Shown in pieces: positions 53,601 to 63,186 of a DNA stretch of 64,000 nucleotides. Position 1 is the first letter of the stretch. Each line of letters opens with the position of its first letter. The DNA is taken from the NCBI GenBank assembly GCA_030428255.1, contig JAUIBT010000001.1, positions 1 to 64,000 on the forward strand, given 5' to 3'. The DNA is from Alphaproteobacteria bacterium. GTDB taxonomy: Bacteria > Pseudomonadota > Alphaproteobacteria > UBA7985 > JAUIBT01. A program made the translations under genes and the position numbers. The notes beneath the pieces were generated by a model. That model was given only the letters and a program-made list of their open reading frames with translations. It was not told where the DNA came from and made no database searches.

Positions 53601-53656
53601 TCAAAGGCCCCGTTGTCGTCTCCGACCCTCAAACTAGAGGGCCGGAGAGTTTTGAC

Positions 53657-54793
53657 TTACATCTTGCAGTCGGCTGCGTAGACGTCTGCATGATTCTCAA
53701 GCGCAAGGCCGATAATCTTGTTGGTGAAGACGTCACCTTCCTTGATGACCTCACGCACGTAGATGTTTTGGATCGGGTGGTGGTTGCTCGCGAAAGCGAA
53801 ATCACCGCGCGTGCTAGCGAAGTCTGCCGCCTCAAGCGCAGCGCGGAAAGCGTCGGCGTCCGCCACGTCAGCCTTGCCCATGGCGCTGATCAACAGGTTT
53901 GCAGTGTCAAAGCCCTGGCTGGCGTAGAGCGACGGCAGACGCCCATACTCAGCCTGGAAGCTTGCAACAAAGGCCGCGTTGGTGGCGTTGTCGATGTCCT
54001 TGTTCCACTGCGAGGTGTTCTTAACGCCCAAAGCTGCTTCACCGACAGCCTGCAAAATGCCTTGGTCAAAACTGAAGGCAGGTCCAACAACCGGCAGACC
54101 CAGGCCAGAGCCTGCGTACTGCTTTAAGAAGGAGATGCCCATGCCGCCCGGCAGGAAGAAGAAGACACTATCCGCGCCGCTGGCACGAATTTGTGCGATC
54201 TCACCCGCGTAGTCGGTCTGGCCCAACTTAGTGTAGATTTCGCCCGCCAAGTCGCCCTTATAGAAGCGCTTGAAACCGGTCAGAGCGTCGGTGCCAGCCG
54301 GGTAGTTAGGTGCCAAGATGAAGGTCTTGCCGTGGCCAGCGCCATTGGCGTAGGCACCGGCAGCCTCGTGCAGGTTGTCGTTCTGCCAAGCCACGTTGAA
54401 GTAGTTTTTGTTACACCCCTTGCCAGCAAGCTGAGACGGGCCAGCATTGGGTGACAGGTAGAACTTGCCCTGCGCCACGACGCCAGGAACGACGGCCATG
54501 GCCAGGTTGGACCAAATAATGCCCGTCAACACATCAACCTTTTCAGATTGGATCATCTTGTCGGCCAACTGGACGGCGACATCGGGCTTGCGCTGATCGT
54601 CCTCGATCACGACCTCAATATCGCTGCGCCCTGACTGAGCGACCGCCAACATGAAGCCGTCGCGCACGTCAATGCCCAGGCCCGCGCCGCCGCCGGACAA
54701 GGTGGTAATCATGCCCACCTTGACGCCTTCGGCCTGCGCACCAGCAGCCACAGCAACAAAGCCTGCTGCCAAAAGAAGAGATCTCATTTTCAT
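53657..54793 (-). CDS. Branched-chain-type ABC importer substrate-binding protein (aromatic acid-type)
   Basis: 378 residues with signal peptide (MRSLLLAAGFVAVAAGAQAEG, cleavage likely after AQA). It is a type 1 periplasmic binding protein of the LivJ/K group: VGMITTLSGGGAGLGIDVRDGF, LTGIIWSNLAMAVVPGV, FNVAWQNDNLHEA and SVFFFLPGGMGISFLKQY. GGGAGGA precedes the ATG. Encoded directly after the 2-aminobenzoate-CoA ligase, so anthranilate or a related aromatic carboxylate is the likely ligand. Confidence 0.85.
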   Translation of the reverse strand: MKMRSLLLAAGFVAVAAGAQAEGVKVGMITTLSGGGAGLGIDVRDGFMLAVAQSGRSDIEVVIEDDQRKPDVAVQLADKMIQSEKVDVLTGIIWSNLAMAVVPGVVAQGKFYLSPNAGPSQLAGKGCNKNYFNVAWQNDNLHEAAGAYANGAGHGKTFILAPNYPAGTDALTGFKRFYKGDLAGEIYTKLGQTDYAGEIAQIRASGADSVFFFLPGGMGISFLKQYAGSGLGLPVVGPAFSFDQGILQAVGEAALGVKNTSQWNKDIDNATNAAFVASFQAEYGRLPSLYASQGFDTANLLISAMGKADVADADAFRAALEAADFASTRGDFAFASNHHPIQNIYVREVIKEGDVFTNKIIGLALENHADVYAADCKM

Positions 54794-54853
54794 AGTGTCC
54801 TCCCTAGGATCGTCATGAGTTTTTTGGTCCAGGAGCGCTGCCCCCGTCCCACA

Positions 54854-56476
54854 TTAGTCGTGCCGCTCGCGCAGGGCGAAGCGTTGGATTTTGCCGGTTG
54901 CCGTTTTGGGCAAACTCGGCTGGAACCGCACAGAGCGTGGGTACTTGTACGGCGCGATGGTTGCCTTGACGTGGTCTTGCAGCTTTTTCTTCAGCGCGTC
55001 AGAGGCCTCAAAACCCTCCGCCAAGACGACGTGAGCCTCGACAATTTGACCACGCTCGGGGCTGGGCGCGGCCACGACGGCGCACTCAGACACCGCCGAG
55101 TGCGAAAGAAGAGCTGCCTCCACCTCGGGACCAGCAATGTTGTAGCCCGACGATATGATCATGTCATCATTTCGTGCTGCGAAATGAAAGTAGCCCTGCG
55201 CGTCCTGCCAGAAGCTGTCGCCGGTGATGTTCCAGCCATCCTTGACATACTTGGCTTGGCGAGCGTCGTTCAGATAGCGGCAGCCCGTCGGCCCGCGCAC
55301 TGCCAGGCGCCCCACCTCGCCGCGCGCCACATCCTGCATGTCGGCGTCGACCACCCGCGCCTCATAGCCAGAGACAGGCCGACCAGTGCAGGCGGGCCGT
55401 GCATCCTCAAAGCGATTGGTGACGAAGATATGCAGCATTTCGGTCGCCCCGATGCCATCCAGCATGGGCTTGCCGGTCTGCGCTTGCCAGGCCTCATAGA
55501 TGGGCGACGGCAAGGTCTCGCCAGCGGAGACCGCAGCGCGCAAACTGGAGAGGTCCGCGCCTTCGTCCATGGCGGTTAGCATGACCTTATAAGCCGTCGG
55601 AGCCGTGAAGCAGACCGTCGCCTTATAGGTCTCGATGATCTCGATCATGTTTTGAGGGGTGGCGGCTTCCAGCAAGGTCGCCGCCGCTCCGAAGCGCAGC
55701 GGGAAGACTGCCAGCCCGCCAAGGCCAAAGGTGAAAGCCAAGGGCGGCGAGCCGACAAACACGTCCTGGGGCGTGACCTTCAAGACCTCGCGGGCATAGC
55801 CGTCAGCGATGATCAACAGGTCGCGATGAAAGTGCATGGTGGCCTTAGGCGCGCCCGTGGTGCCAGAGGTAAAGCCCAGCAAGGCCACGTCGTCTCGCCC
55901 GGTCTTAACTGCCTCGAACTTGACTGATTTTTGCAGCGCGATACGGTCGAGCTCCGCGTCGTGGTTTGAGGTGCCGTCGAAGCCCACCACCGTTTTAAGG
56001 AAGGCACTGGCCTTAGCGCAGCGCGCCATCTCGTCCATCAGCCGGGTATCGCACAGCGCGTGGCTGATCTCGGCCTTATCAACGATCTTGCTCAGCTCAC
56101 CGGCGCGCAGCATGGGCATGGTGTTGACCACTACAGCGCCAGCCTTGGTCGCGGCCAGCCAACAGGCCACCATAGCTGGATTGTTGGCAGAGCGGATCAG
56201 CACGCGATTGCCAGGCTGAATCCCAAAGTCTTCGACCAAAGCGTGGGCCAAACGGTTGGTCCAGTCGCTCAACTCCTTGTAGGTTCGCTGGCGGCCGTTG
56301 CCAATCAAGGCGGTATTGTCGCCAAAGCCCTTGTCCACCATAGCATCGGTCAGCTCGACCGCTGCGTTCAGGTATTCGGGATAGTCAAAGCCATCCAGCA
56401 GGAAATCTGGCCACTGGTCTGCTGGTGGCAAGCCATCTCTAGCAAAGGTGTCGATGTGAGCCGTTGGTCCCAGCAT
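54854..56476 (-). CDS. 2-aminobenzoate-CoA ligase (benzoate-CoA ligase family)
   Basis: 540 residues of the ANL superfamily. It shows the P-loop LLGFTSGTTGAPKATMHFHRD near residue 195, YKVMLT, IGATEMLHIF (A5), ITGDSFWQDAQGYF (A7) and the C-terminal acylating Lys in PKTATGKIQRF. The TMHFHRD extension of the P-loop and GATEMLHIF are typical of benzoate/2-aminobenzoate-CoA ligases. It activates anthranilate to 2-aminobenzoyl-CoA, the substrate of the monooxygenase/reductase at the operon head. It starts three bases after the acyl-CoA dehydrogenase stop. Confidence 0.85.
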   Translation of the reverse strand: MLGPTAHIDTFARDGLPPADQWPDFLLDGFDYPEYLNAAVELTDAMVDKGFGDNTALIGNGRQRTYKELSDWTNRLAHALVEDFGIQPGNRVLIRSANNPAMVACWLAATKAGAVVVNTMPMLRAGELSKIVDKAEISHALCDTRLMDEMARCAKASAFLKTVVGFDGTSNHDAELDRIALQKSVKFEAVKTGRDDVALLGFTSGTTGAPKATMHFHRDLLIIADGYAREVLKVTPQDVFVGSPPLAFTFGLGGLAVFPLRFGAAATLLEAATPQNMIEIIETYKATVCFTAPTAYKVMLTAMDEGADLSSLRAAVSAGETLPSPIYEAWQAQTGKPMLDGIGATEMLHIFVTNRFEDARPACTGRPVSGYEARVVDADMQDVARGEVGRLAVRGPTGCRYLNDARQAKYVKDGWNITGDSFWQDAQGYFHFAARNDDMIISSGYNIAGPEVEAALLSHSAVSECAVVAAPSPERGQIVEAHVVLAEGFEASDALKKKLQDHVKATIAPYKYPRSVRFQPSLPKTATGKIQRFALRERHD

Positions 56477-56479
56477 AGG

Positions 56480-57634
56480 TTAGTCTCCCCCAAACGCTGA
56501 CAAAGCCTGACGTGCGATCACGACGCGCTGCACGTCCGAGGCCCCTTCGTAGATACGCAAAGCACGAATATCGCGGTAGAGCCGCTCGACAGTCTGGCCC
56601 GACTTCACCCCGTCACCGCCATGAAGTTGCACCGCTTTGTCGATCACCTGCTGCGCCTGTTCAGTGGCGAACAGCTTGGCCATGGCGGCCTCGCGAGTGA
56701 CTCGCGCTGCGCCGCTGTCCTTGGTCCAAGCCGCGCGATAGACCAGGAGCGCGCTGGCATCCACATCCAGCGCCATATCGGCGATGTGGCCCTGCACCAT
56801 CTGCAAATCAGCCAGAGGCGCGCCTTGCACATGGCGCTGGATGACCCGCGCTAGGGCTTCATCCAACGCCCGACGCGCGAAGCCCAGAGCTGCCGCCGCC
56901 ACGGTCGAGCGGAACACATCCAGCACCGACATGGCGATCTTAAAGCCCTCGCCCGGTTGGCCAATCAGCGCCGAAGCCGGGATGCGGCAGTCCTCGAACT
57001 GCAGGCGGGCGAGCGGGTGTGGCGCGATGGTCTCCAGCCGCTCGACGATGCTGAAGCCTGGCAGGCCAGCGGGCACAACAAAGGCTGACAGCCCCCGCGC
57101 ACCGGGTGCCTCGCCCGTGCGGGCGAAGAGGGTATAGACATCGGCGATGCCACCGTTGGAAATCCAGGTCTTTTCGCCGTTCAACACATAGTCCGCCCCG
57201 TCTCGCGTTGCGGTCATGGTCGAACTGGCGACATCCGAGCCCGACTGTGGCTCGGTCAGGGCAAAGGCCGATATGGCCTTGCCCGCGCGGGTCAACGGCA
57301 ACCAAGCCTGCTTTTGCTCCAAGCTGCCGAACTGACTGATTGCGCCGGTGCCCAGACCCTGCATGGCAAAGGCGAAATCGGCCAGGCCGTCGTGACGCGC
57401 CAGGGTCTCACGGATGAGGCAGAGGCTGCGCACGTCCAAACCGCCGTCCGGCGCGCCTGAGTGCTGCAAAAAGCCCGCCGAGCCCAGGGCTGACACCAAC
57501 CGGCGGCAGGCCGCATCGGTGTCGCTGTGATCGACCGCGGCCAATGCCGGTCCGGCCCAAGCCTCAAGCTCTTGCGCCAAATCCCGGTGGCGGTCGTCAA
57601 AAAAAGGCCAGCTTAGAAAGGACTGATCGGCCAT
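56480..57634 (-). CDS. Acyl-CoA dehydrogenase family protein
   Basis: 384 residues in the standard fold: [23 protein letters not shown] (FAD-binding loop), [36 protein letters not shown], and [38 protein letters not shown] at the C-terminus with the catalytic-position Glu of YEGASD. The ATG at 57634 overlaps the hydratase stop (TGATG). Probable role: oxidation of a ring-reduced or ring-opened CoA ester in anthranilate degradation. Confidence 0.88.
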   Translation of the reverse strand: MADQSFLSWPFFDDRHRDLAQELEAWAGPALAAVDHSDTDAACRRLVSALGSAGFLQHSGAPDGGLDVRSLCLIRETLARHDGLADFAFAMQGLGTGAISQFGSLEQKQAWLPLTRAGKAISAFALTEPQSGSDVASSTMTATRDGADYVLNGEKTWISNGGIADVYTLFARTGEAPGARGLSAFVVPAGLPGFSIVERLETIAPHPLARLQFEDCRIPASALIGQPGEGFKIAMSVLDVFRSTVAAAALGFARRALDEALARVIQRHVQGAPLADLQMVQGHIADMALDVDASALLVYRAAWTKDSGAARVTREAAMAKLFATEQAQQVIDKAVQLHGGDGVKSGQTVERLYRDIRALRIYEGASDVQRVVIARQALSAFGGD

Positions 57635-58446
57635 CACTTGCCCTCAAACACGGGTTTTTGCTTGGCGACAAACGCGTGATAGGCGCGCTCGAAGTCGCCT
57701 GTCTGCATGCAGATCGCCTGTGCCTGAGCCTCAGCTTCGATGGCCTGTTCAAGGCCCATGTTCCACTCTTGGTTCAACTGGGTCTTGGTGATGCCGTGGG
57801 CAAAGGTCGGTCCGGCCGCAAGGCGCTCTGCCAAGTTGCGCGCTGCCTCCTCCAGGGCGTCGCTGACGTGCAAGCTGTTCCAAAAACCCCAGCGTTCGCC
57901 CTCGTCTGCGCTCATCGAGCGCCCGGTATAGAGCAGCTCAGCCGCGCGGCCTTGGCCGATAATGCGGGGCAGCATGGCGCAAGCCCCCATATCACAGCCC
58001 GCCAGCCCAACACGAGTGAACAGGAAGGCGCACTTGGCCTCTGGCGTGGCCAGGCGTAGGTCTGAGGCCATGGCGATGATGGCGCCTGCACCGACGCAGA
58101 TGCCGTCCACCGCTGCAATAATGGGTTTGCCGCAACCGATCATGGCCTTAACCAGATCACCGGTCATGCGCGTAAAGTCCAGCAGCCCCTTCATGTCCAT
58201 GGCCACAAGCGGGCCGATAATCTCGTGGACATCGCCGCCCGAACAGAAATTTCCACCATTCGAGGCGAAGACGACCACATCCACATCCTCGGCATAGACC
58301 AGTGCGCGGAAGGTATCGCGCAGCTCGGCGTAGCTGTCGAAGGTCAGCGGGTTCTTGCGGTCAGGCCGATCGAGGCGGATCGTGGCGATGCGATCCTTGC
58401 AGTCCCAGACAAAATGCTGGGGCTTGAGGTCAGACAGACGGGTCAT
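57634..58446 (-). CDS. Enoyl-CoA hydratase/isomerase family protein
   Basis: A 270-residue crotonase-fold protein. Oxyanion-hole segments are [16 protein letters not shown] and [27 protein letters not shown], followed by [22 protein letters not shown]. The start at 58446 has AAGGAG upstream; the open frame to 58524 is antisense-like and overlaps MarR. The MarR gene overlaps it by 17 bases. It may hydrate or hydrolytically open the alicyclic CoA intermediate. Confidence 0.87.
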   Translation of the reverse strand: MTRLSDLKPQHFVWDCKDRIATIRLDRPDRKNPLTFDSYAELRDTFRALVYAEDVDVVVFASNGGNFCSGGDVHEIIGPLVAMDMKGLLDFTRMTGDLVKAMIGCGKPIIAAVDGICVGAGAIIAMASDLRLATPEAKCAFLFTRVGLAGCDMGACAMLPRIIGQGRAAELLYTGRSMSADEGERWGFWNSLHVSDALEEAARNLAERLAAGPTFAHGITKTQLNQEWNMGLEQAIEAEAQAQAICMQTGDFERAYHAFVAKQKPVFEGK

Positions 58447-58936
58447 CGGATGCTCCTTCCATGTGGCGCAGCAAATCGCGCAGGCTATCCAGCTCTTCAT
58501 GGCCAAAGCCCGCCAGCAAGGCATTGACTTCGGCCTCGTGGGCCTCGGCCACCTCGGCGAACCAGGCCCGGCCCGCCTCAGTCAGGCTGACCAGCACGCC
58601 GCGCCGGTCTGCTGGATCAAGCCGCCGTTCGGCCAGTCCATCCTTTTCCAAACGGCTGACCACTGTGGTGGTGTTGCCGTTGGACACCAGCAGCATAAGG
58701 CTCAGCTCGCTCATGTTCATCGGGCGCTCGCTGCGGTAGAGCGCGGCGGCCACGTCAAAGCGCGGCAGCGTGGTATCATAGCGCAAACGCAAGAATTCGC
58801 GTAATTGCTGCTCGGTTCTGTGCGTCGCCCGCAACAAGCGAATCCAGGTGCGCAGGCGGCGGCGCGACAAGGAGGTGTCGCGGCTAGCGCGCACGACTGG
58901 CTCGGCGCCCACAGGGTTTCGCATTGCCTGGCTCAT
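58430..58936 (-). CDS. MarR-family transcriptional regulator
   Basis: 168 residues. It has a winged helix: [41 protein letters not shown] (recognition helix around [13 protein letters not shown]) and the [16 protein letters not shown] wing. It is encoded inside the operon it probably controls, overlapping the SDR stop by four bases and the hydratase start by 17. MarR relatives of aromatic pathways usually respond to the aryl-CoA; a likely site lies at 62044-62063. Confidence 0.9.
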   Translation of the reverse strand: MSQAMRNPVGAEPVVRASRDTSLSRRRLRTWIRLLRATHRTEQQLREFLRLRYDTTLPRFDVAAALYRSERPMNMSELSLMLLVSNGNTTTVVSRLEKDGLAERRLDPADRRGVLVSLTEAGRAWFAEVAEAHEAEVNALLAGFGHEELDSLRDLLRHMEGASDDPSV

Positions 58937-59688
58937 ATTTCACCGCCTGAGATGGGGATCGCTTGGCCGTTGATGCCTTCGCTGCCAGGCTGGCAGAGCC
59001 ACAGGGCCGCCGCCGTGACCTCCGCCGGTTGGATCAGGCGACCTTGCGGATTGTTGGCTGCCAAGGTCTTGCGCACCGCCTCGCTATCCATGCCGGTCTT
59101 CTCGACGATGGTCGCCACAGAACGGTCGGTCATCTCGGTATCCAAAAAGCCCGGACACAGCGCATTTACGGTTATATCTTTGCGCGCCACTTCAAGTGCA
59201 AGCGCGCGAGTCAGCCCCACCACGCCGTGCTTGCCCGCCACATAGGGTGCCACGTAGGGATAACCCTTGAGCCCTGCGGTTGAGGCGATCGAGATCAGCC
59301 GTCCCCAGCTGCTCATTTGCGTCAAACCTTGCCGCAGGGTCAAAAAGACGCCGGTCAGGTTGACCGCCAACATAGCGTTCCAGTCCTGCAGCGAGGTGCG
59401 TGTCAGCGGCGCGCTTGAGGCCGCGCCTGCGTTAGCGATGACGATATCGACCGGACCCGCTGCCTGGAACAGAGCTTGGACGTCGGCTTCTTGGGTAACG
59501 TCGGCTTGCAGAGCGCGGATGTTTTGCGCCTCCTGGGCAACCGCTTCTAAGGGCTCGGCGCGACGCCCGGCGATCACCACCGCTGCGCCCTGCCCTGCGA
59601 AGCCGCGCGCCAGATCAGCGCCAACGCCTGTGCCGCCGCCGGTAATCAAAACGCTCCGTCCTGTCAGTGTCCCCACGATCTGGCTCAT
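58933..59688 (-). CDS. Short-chain dehydrogenase/reductase of the anthranilate operon
   Basis: 251 residues: cofactor motif [23 protein letters not shown] (instead of NNAG), catalytic Ser in [11 protein letters not shown], and [10 protein letters not shown] with Tyr and Lys; C-terminal [16 protein letters not shown]. It overlaps the monooxygenase/reductase stop by four bases (ATGA). It probably oxidises or reduces a hydroxyl/keto group of a cyclohexene-carboxyl-CoA intermediate. Confidence 0.88.
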   Translation of the reverse strand: MSQIVGTLTGRSVLITGGGTGVGADLARGFAGQGAAVVIAGRRAEPLEAVAQEAQNIRALQADVTQEADVQALFQAAGPVDIVIANAGAASSAPLTRTSLQDWNAMLAVNLTGVFLTLRQGLTQMSSWGRLISIASTAGLKGYPYVAPYVAGKHGVVGLTRALALEVARKDITVNALCPGFLDTEMTDRSVATIVEKTGMDSEAVRKTLAANNPQGRLIQPAEVTAAALWLCQPGSEGINGQAIPISGGEI

Positions 59689-61979
59689 ACGCGCAGTGTC
59701 TCCTGGGCGCGCTCCTGCAAGCGCCGCGCCTGGTCCCGGCCGGCCAAGTAAGGATCAGGCCAGCGCGTCTGAACGTCGCCCAGGGCCACCGCTGCATGCA
59801 AAGTCCAATAGGGATCGGCCAAGTGCGGCCGTGCCAAGCAGACCAAATCTGCGCGTCCGGCCATCAGGATTGAGTTGGCGTGATCGGGCTCGTAGATATT
59901 GCCAACCGCCATGGTCGGCATGTTCAGCTCGTTGCGAATGCGGTTGGAAAACGGGGTTTGGAACATCCGGCCATAAACGGGCTGCGCTTCAATGCTGGTC
60001 TGCCCTGCCGACACGTCGATAATGTCGGCGCCCGCTTCGCGGAACATAGCCGCGATCTTGACCGCCTCCTCTGGTGTGACGCCCGCCTCACCGACCCAAT
60101 CGTTCGCTGAGATCCGCACTGACATGGGCTTGCCCGTGGGCCAAGCCGCGCGCATAGCCCGCATGACCTCCAGCGGATAGCGCATGCGGTTGTCCAGGCT
60201 GCCGCCGTAGGCGTCCTGGCGCGTGTTGGATACCGGTGAAATGAACGACGATATCAGATAGCCGTGCGCGGCGTGCAGCTCGACCATATCAAAGCCCGCA
60301 CGGGCCGCCATCTTGGTTGAGGCCACGAACTGATCGCGCACCTCATCCATGTCCGCACGGCTCATCTCGCGCGGCACGGCATTGTTAGGCGACCAGGCAA
60401 TGGCCGAAGGCGCGATGATGTCCCAGTTGCCCTCTTTCAGCTGAGCCTCGGAATCCTCCCACCCCAACTGGGTCGAAGCTTTGCGGCCCGCGTGCCCGAT
60501 CTGGCAGCAGATCTTAGCGTCGGTTTCCTGGTGCACAAAATCGGTGAGCCGCCTCCAGGCCGCCTCGTGCTCAGGCGCATAGAGGCCCGGGCAGCCTGGC
60601 GTAATGCGTCCAATTGGCGAAACACAGGTCATCTCAACATAGACCAGCCCGGCCCCGCCCTTGGCGCGCTCGGCATAGTGGACGAAGTGCCAGTCAGTCG
60701 GGCAGCCATCCACCGCCTTATATTGCGCCATGGGCGAGACCACGATGCGGTTCTTAAGCTGCATATCGCCAAGCTGATAGGGCGCGAACATAGGCGCGCG
60801 CACGGGGGCGTCTTCCGGCACCCCGGCTTGGGTTTGGAACCAGCGCTCGGCCGTCTGCAGCCAGGCCGGATCGCGCAGCCGCAAGTTCTCGTGGCTGATG
60901 CGTTGCGAGCGGGTCAACAGGTTATAGTTGAACTGCACCGGGTGTTGATCCAGGTAGCGCTCGACCTCTTCGAACCACTCCAGCGAGTTGCGCGCCGCAG
61001 ACTGCAAGCGCAAGACCTCCAGGCGGCGCTCGTCCTGATAGCGCTCAAAAGCTTGTTCAAGGCTAGGCTCAGTGTGCAGGAAATTGGCCAGCGCGATTGC
61101 GCTGTCAAAGGCCAAGCGCGAGCCCGAACCAATCGAAAAGTGGCCTGTGGCCGCAGCGTCGCCCATCAACACCACGTTCTCGTGGTACCACTTGCCGCAA
61201 ATCACCCGCGGGAAATTCATCCATACCGCCGAACCGCGCAGGTGGGCTGCGTTGGACATCAAAGGGTGGCCGCCTAGGTGACGCTCAAAAACTTTGCGGC
61301 AGGTCTCAACGATCTCCTCCTTGCTCATGTCCGCAAAGCCAAAGGCGTCCCAAGTGGGCTGCAGACACTCGACGATGAAAGTCGCGGTCTTGTCGTCAAA
61401 TTGATAGACGTGGGCCCACATCCAGCCCTGGGGCGTCTTTTCAAAAATAAAAGTGAAGGCGTCGTCGAACTTCTGGTGGGTGCCGAGCCACACGAACTTG
61501 CACAGTCGCGTATCAATGTCGGGCTGAAACTCGGCCTCGTATTCGCGGCGAACCAGCGAGTTGATGCCGTCAGCGGCAACCACCAAGTCGTAGTCCTTGC
61601 GATAATCTTCAGCCGACTTGAATTCAGTTTCGAAGGCCAGCGTCACACCCAACTCGCGCGCACGCTCTTGCAGCAGAACCAGCATTTGTTTGCGCCCGAT
61701 GCCCGCAAAGCCATGACCGCCGGAAACCGTGCGCACTCCGTTGTGCTCGACCGCGATGTCATCCCAATAGGCAAAGTGGTCGCGAATGGCCTGGGTGGAC
61801 TTGGGATCGTTCTCTTGCATCTGGCCCAGGGCGTCGTCTGACAGCACAACGCCCCAGCCGAATGTATCGTTGGCCTTGTTGCGTTCCAGAACCGTCACAT
61901 CGTGGCTTGCGTCGCGCAGCTTCATAGAGATGGCGAAGTAGAGACCAGCCGGACCGCCCCCCAGACAGATGATCTTCAT
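59685..61979 (-). CDS. 2-aminobenzoyl-CoA monooxygenase/reductase (bifunctional; salicylyl-CoA 5-hydroxylase-like)
   Basis: A 764-residue fusion. Residues 1 to about 380 form a class A flavoprotein monooxygenase ([13 protein letters not shown] at 7-19; [19 protein letters not shown]). From about 400 an Old-Yellow-Enzyme domain follows ([56 protein letters not shown]). This exact domain pair is known from the 2-aminobenzoyl-CoA monooxygenase/reductase of Azoarcus evansii, which hydroxylates and then reduces the ring, and from annotations as salicylyl-CoA 5-hydroxylase. The ATG at 61979 follows AAGGAGGAGG. It heads a 13-gene operon whose ligase supports 2-aminobenzoate over salicylate. Confidence 0.88.
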   Translation of the reverse strand: MKIICLGGGPAGLYFAISMKLRDASHDVTVLERNKANDTFGWGVVLSDDALGQMQENDPKSTQAIRDHFAYWDDIAVEHNGVRTVSGGHGFAGIGRKQMLVLLQERARELGVTLAFETEFKSAEDYRKDYDLVVAADGINSLVRREYEAEFQPDIDTRLCKFVWLGTHQKFDDAFTFIFEKTPQGWMWAHVYQFDDKTATFIVECLQPTWDAFGFADMSKEEIVETCRKVFERHLGGHPLMSNAAHLRGSAVWMNFPRVICGKWYHENVVLMGDAAATGHFSIGSGSRLAFDSAIALANFLHTEPSLEQAFERYQDERRLEVLRLQSAARNSLEWFEEVERYLDQHPVQFNYNLLTRSQRISHENLRLRDPAWLQTAERWFQTQAGVPEDAPVRAPMFAPYQLGDMQLKNRIVVSPMAQYKAVDGCPTDWHFVHYAERAKGGAGLVYVEMTCVSPIGRITPGCPGLYAPEHEAAWRRLTDFVHQETDAKICCQIGHAGRKASTQLGWEDSEAQLKEGNWDIIAPSAIAWSPNNAVPREMSRADMDEVRDQFVASTKMAARAGFDMVELHAAHGYLISSFISPVSNTRQDAYGGSLDNRMRYPLEVMRAMRAAWPTGKPMSVRISANDWVGEAGVTPEEAVKIAAMFREAGADIIDVSAGQTSIEAQPVYGRMFQTPFSNRIRNELNMPTMAVGNIYEPDHANSILMAGRADLVCLARPHLADPYWTLHAAVALGDVQTRWPDPYLAGRDQARRLQERAQETLRV

Positions 61980-62020
61980 AAACGCCTCCTCCTTGTTCGC
62001 GACCGTGTTGCCACAAAGCA

Positions 62021-62048
62021 AGGATACCGGGTCGTCGCTTTAATTCAA
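62021..62048 (-). promoter_or_regulatory. Predicted promoter of the anthranilate operon
   Basis: On the minus strand, -35 TTGAAT (62048-62043), a 16-base spacer and -10 TATCCT (62026-62021). The transcript should start near 62013, about 34 bases before the ATG at 61979. Confidence 0.55.
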
Positions 62049-62063
62049 GCTTAAAATTTTGAA
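62044..62063. promoter_or_regulatory. Candidate MarR operator over the -35 box
   Basis: TTCAA (62044-62048) and TTGAA (62059-62063) form an inverted repeat within an AT-rich stretch, overlapping the -35 box of the predicted promoter. The size (20 bases) suits a MarR dimer. The operon contains its own MarR gene. Confidence 0.45.
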
Positions 62064-62197
62064 CTTAAAGCACCTCAATTGCATGCGCTCGCTACGGCAG
62101 ACATTTGGATGCATGGCCCAATGCCGCGATCGAACGAAGCGCGCGGAGCAAAACCCGCGCCTGTCGATCGGCACAAACTTGCGCAGGCTTGATTATT

Positions 62198-62225
62198 ACT
62201 TTCGTTAATTGCTATAAACGAAAGT
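62198..62225. promoter_or_regulatory. Perfect 9-bp inverted repeat before the DeoR gene
   Basis: ACTTTCGTT (62198-62206) and AACGAAAGT (62217-62225), with a 10-base spacer. It ends 20 bases before the DeoR-family ATG at 62246. TTCG/CGAA-containing repeats are typical operators of DeoR/GlpR-type repressors, so autoregulation is likely. The AACGAAA half recurs at 63087-63093 before the TRAP genes. Confidence 0.65.
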
Positions 62226-62245
62226 TGCTAGCTCAGGAGACATCA

Positions 62246-63016
62246 ATGAAACCCAGCCGCACCGCCTCTGTGCGTCAGACCGCCATTCTCAAGCACCTGC
62301 AAAAGCAAGGGCGCGCCTTGGTTGACGAGCTTGCGTTGATGTTTGACACCACACCGCAAACCATCCGCAAAGACTTGACCACACTCGAGGACGAGAATCA
62401 AATCGCGCGCTTCCATGGCGGCGCAACACTAATTAGCGGCATCGAATACACCAGCTTTGGGACTCGCCAAGAGATCGCCCGCGAAGAAAAGGAGCGTATC
62501 GCCCAGGCGACAGCAGCCCAGATCCCCAACAACGCTTCGATCATCATCAATGCAGGAACGACCACGACGGCGGTGGCGCTCAAGCTTGAACACCATGTCG
62601 GACTGAAAATCGTTACAGATTCGGTCGATTTGGCCACCAAAATTCGCGATTTTGCGGGTGTAGAGGTCATGGTGCCCGCCGGGGTCGTGCGGCGCAGCGA
62701 CGGCGCTATTCTTGGCACCTCTGCCGTCGATTTCATCCGCCAGTTTCGCGTCGACATTGCGGTCATTGGGGTTGCCGCCATCGCTGAGGACGGTGCCTTG
62801 CTGGACTACGATTTGCGGCAAGCCTCGGTCGCCCGCGCCATCATCGAAAACGCCCGCGCGGTTATATTGGCCGCAGACAGCACAAAGTTCGCGCGCCTAG
62901 CGCCCGTGCGCATCGGCCACCTGTCACAACTGGATACGCTGATAACCGACACCGCCTGCCCGCAAGCCTTGCGTGAGCTTTGCAAGCAGCAAGGGTTGCG
63001 CCTACTCACAGCTTAG
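62246..63016 (+). CDS. DeoR-family transcriptional regulator
   Basis: 256 residues (GlpR is 252). N-terminal HTH: RQTAILKHLQKQGRALVDELALMFDTTPQTIRKDLTTLEDE, the DeoR signature with recognition helix TPQTIRKDL. The C-terminal DeoRC sensor domain has INAGTTTTAVALKL and DLRQASVARAIIENARAVILAADSTKF, which binds phosphorylated sugars in this family. AGGAG precedes the ATG at 62246; the earlier open frame starts at 62105 and spans the operator, so it is rejected. It is upstream of a TRAP transporter and divergent from the anthranilate operon. Confidence 0.9.
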   Translation: MKPSRTASVRQTAILKHLQKQGRALVDELALMFDTTPQTIRKDLTTLEDENQIARFHGGATLISGIEYTSFGTRQEIAREEKERIAQATAAQIPNNASIIINAGTTTTAVALKLEHHVGLKIVTDSVDLATKIRDFAGVEVMVPAGVVRRSDGAILGTSAVDFIRQFRVDIAVIGVAAIAEDGALLDYDLRQASVARAIIENARAVILAADSTKFARLAPVRIGHLSQLDTLITDTACPQALRELCKQQGLRLLTA

Positions 63017-63037
63017 TGCAGAGATCGTTCAGAAGCC

Positions 63038-63065
63038 TTGACGAATGCATTCGATAATGTAGACT
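63038..63065 (+). promoter_or_regulatory. Predicted promoter of the TRAP transporter operon
   Basis: -35 TTGACG (63038-63043), 16-base spacer, -10 TAGACT (63060-63065). A perfect palindrome CGAATGCATTCG (63042-63053) overlaps the -35 and spacer, and an AACGAAA half-site like the DeoR repeat follows at 63087. This gives two candidate control sites. Confidence 0.45.
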
Positions 63066-63186
63066 AACGCAAATCAAGTTGTCCAAAACGAAATCCGAAG
63101 ACAAGAAGGCCGGACAGCGCGTCAGATCCACCTTACCACGGTTGCCTTAAACGACCGACCGGTTGATCTGCTTAGGAGGAAAGCTG

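Noticed and set aside
62105-62245. Longer start for the DeoR regulator
   Set aside because: It would place the operator repeat and ribosome site inside the coding region; the DeoR HTH normally begins within the first 10-15 residues, as it does from 62246.
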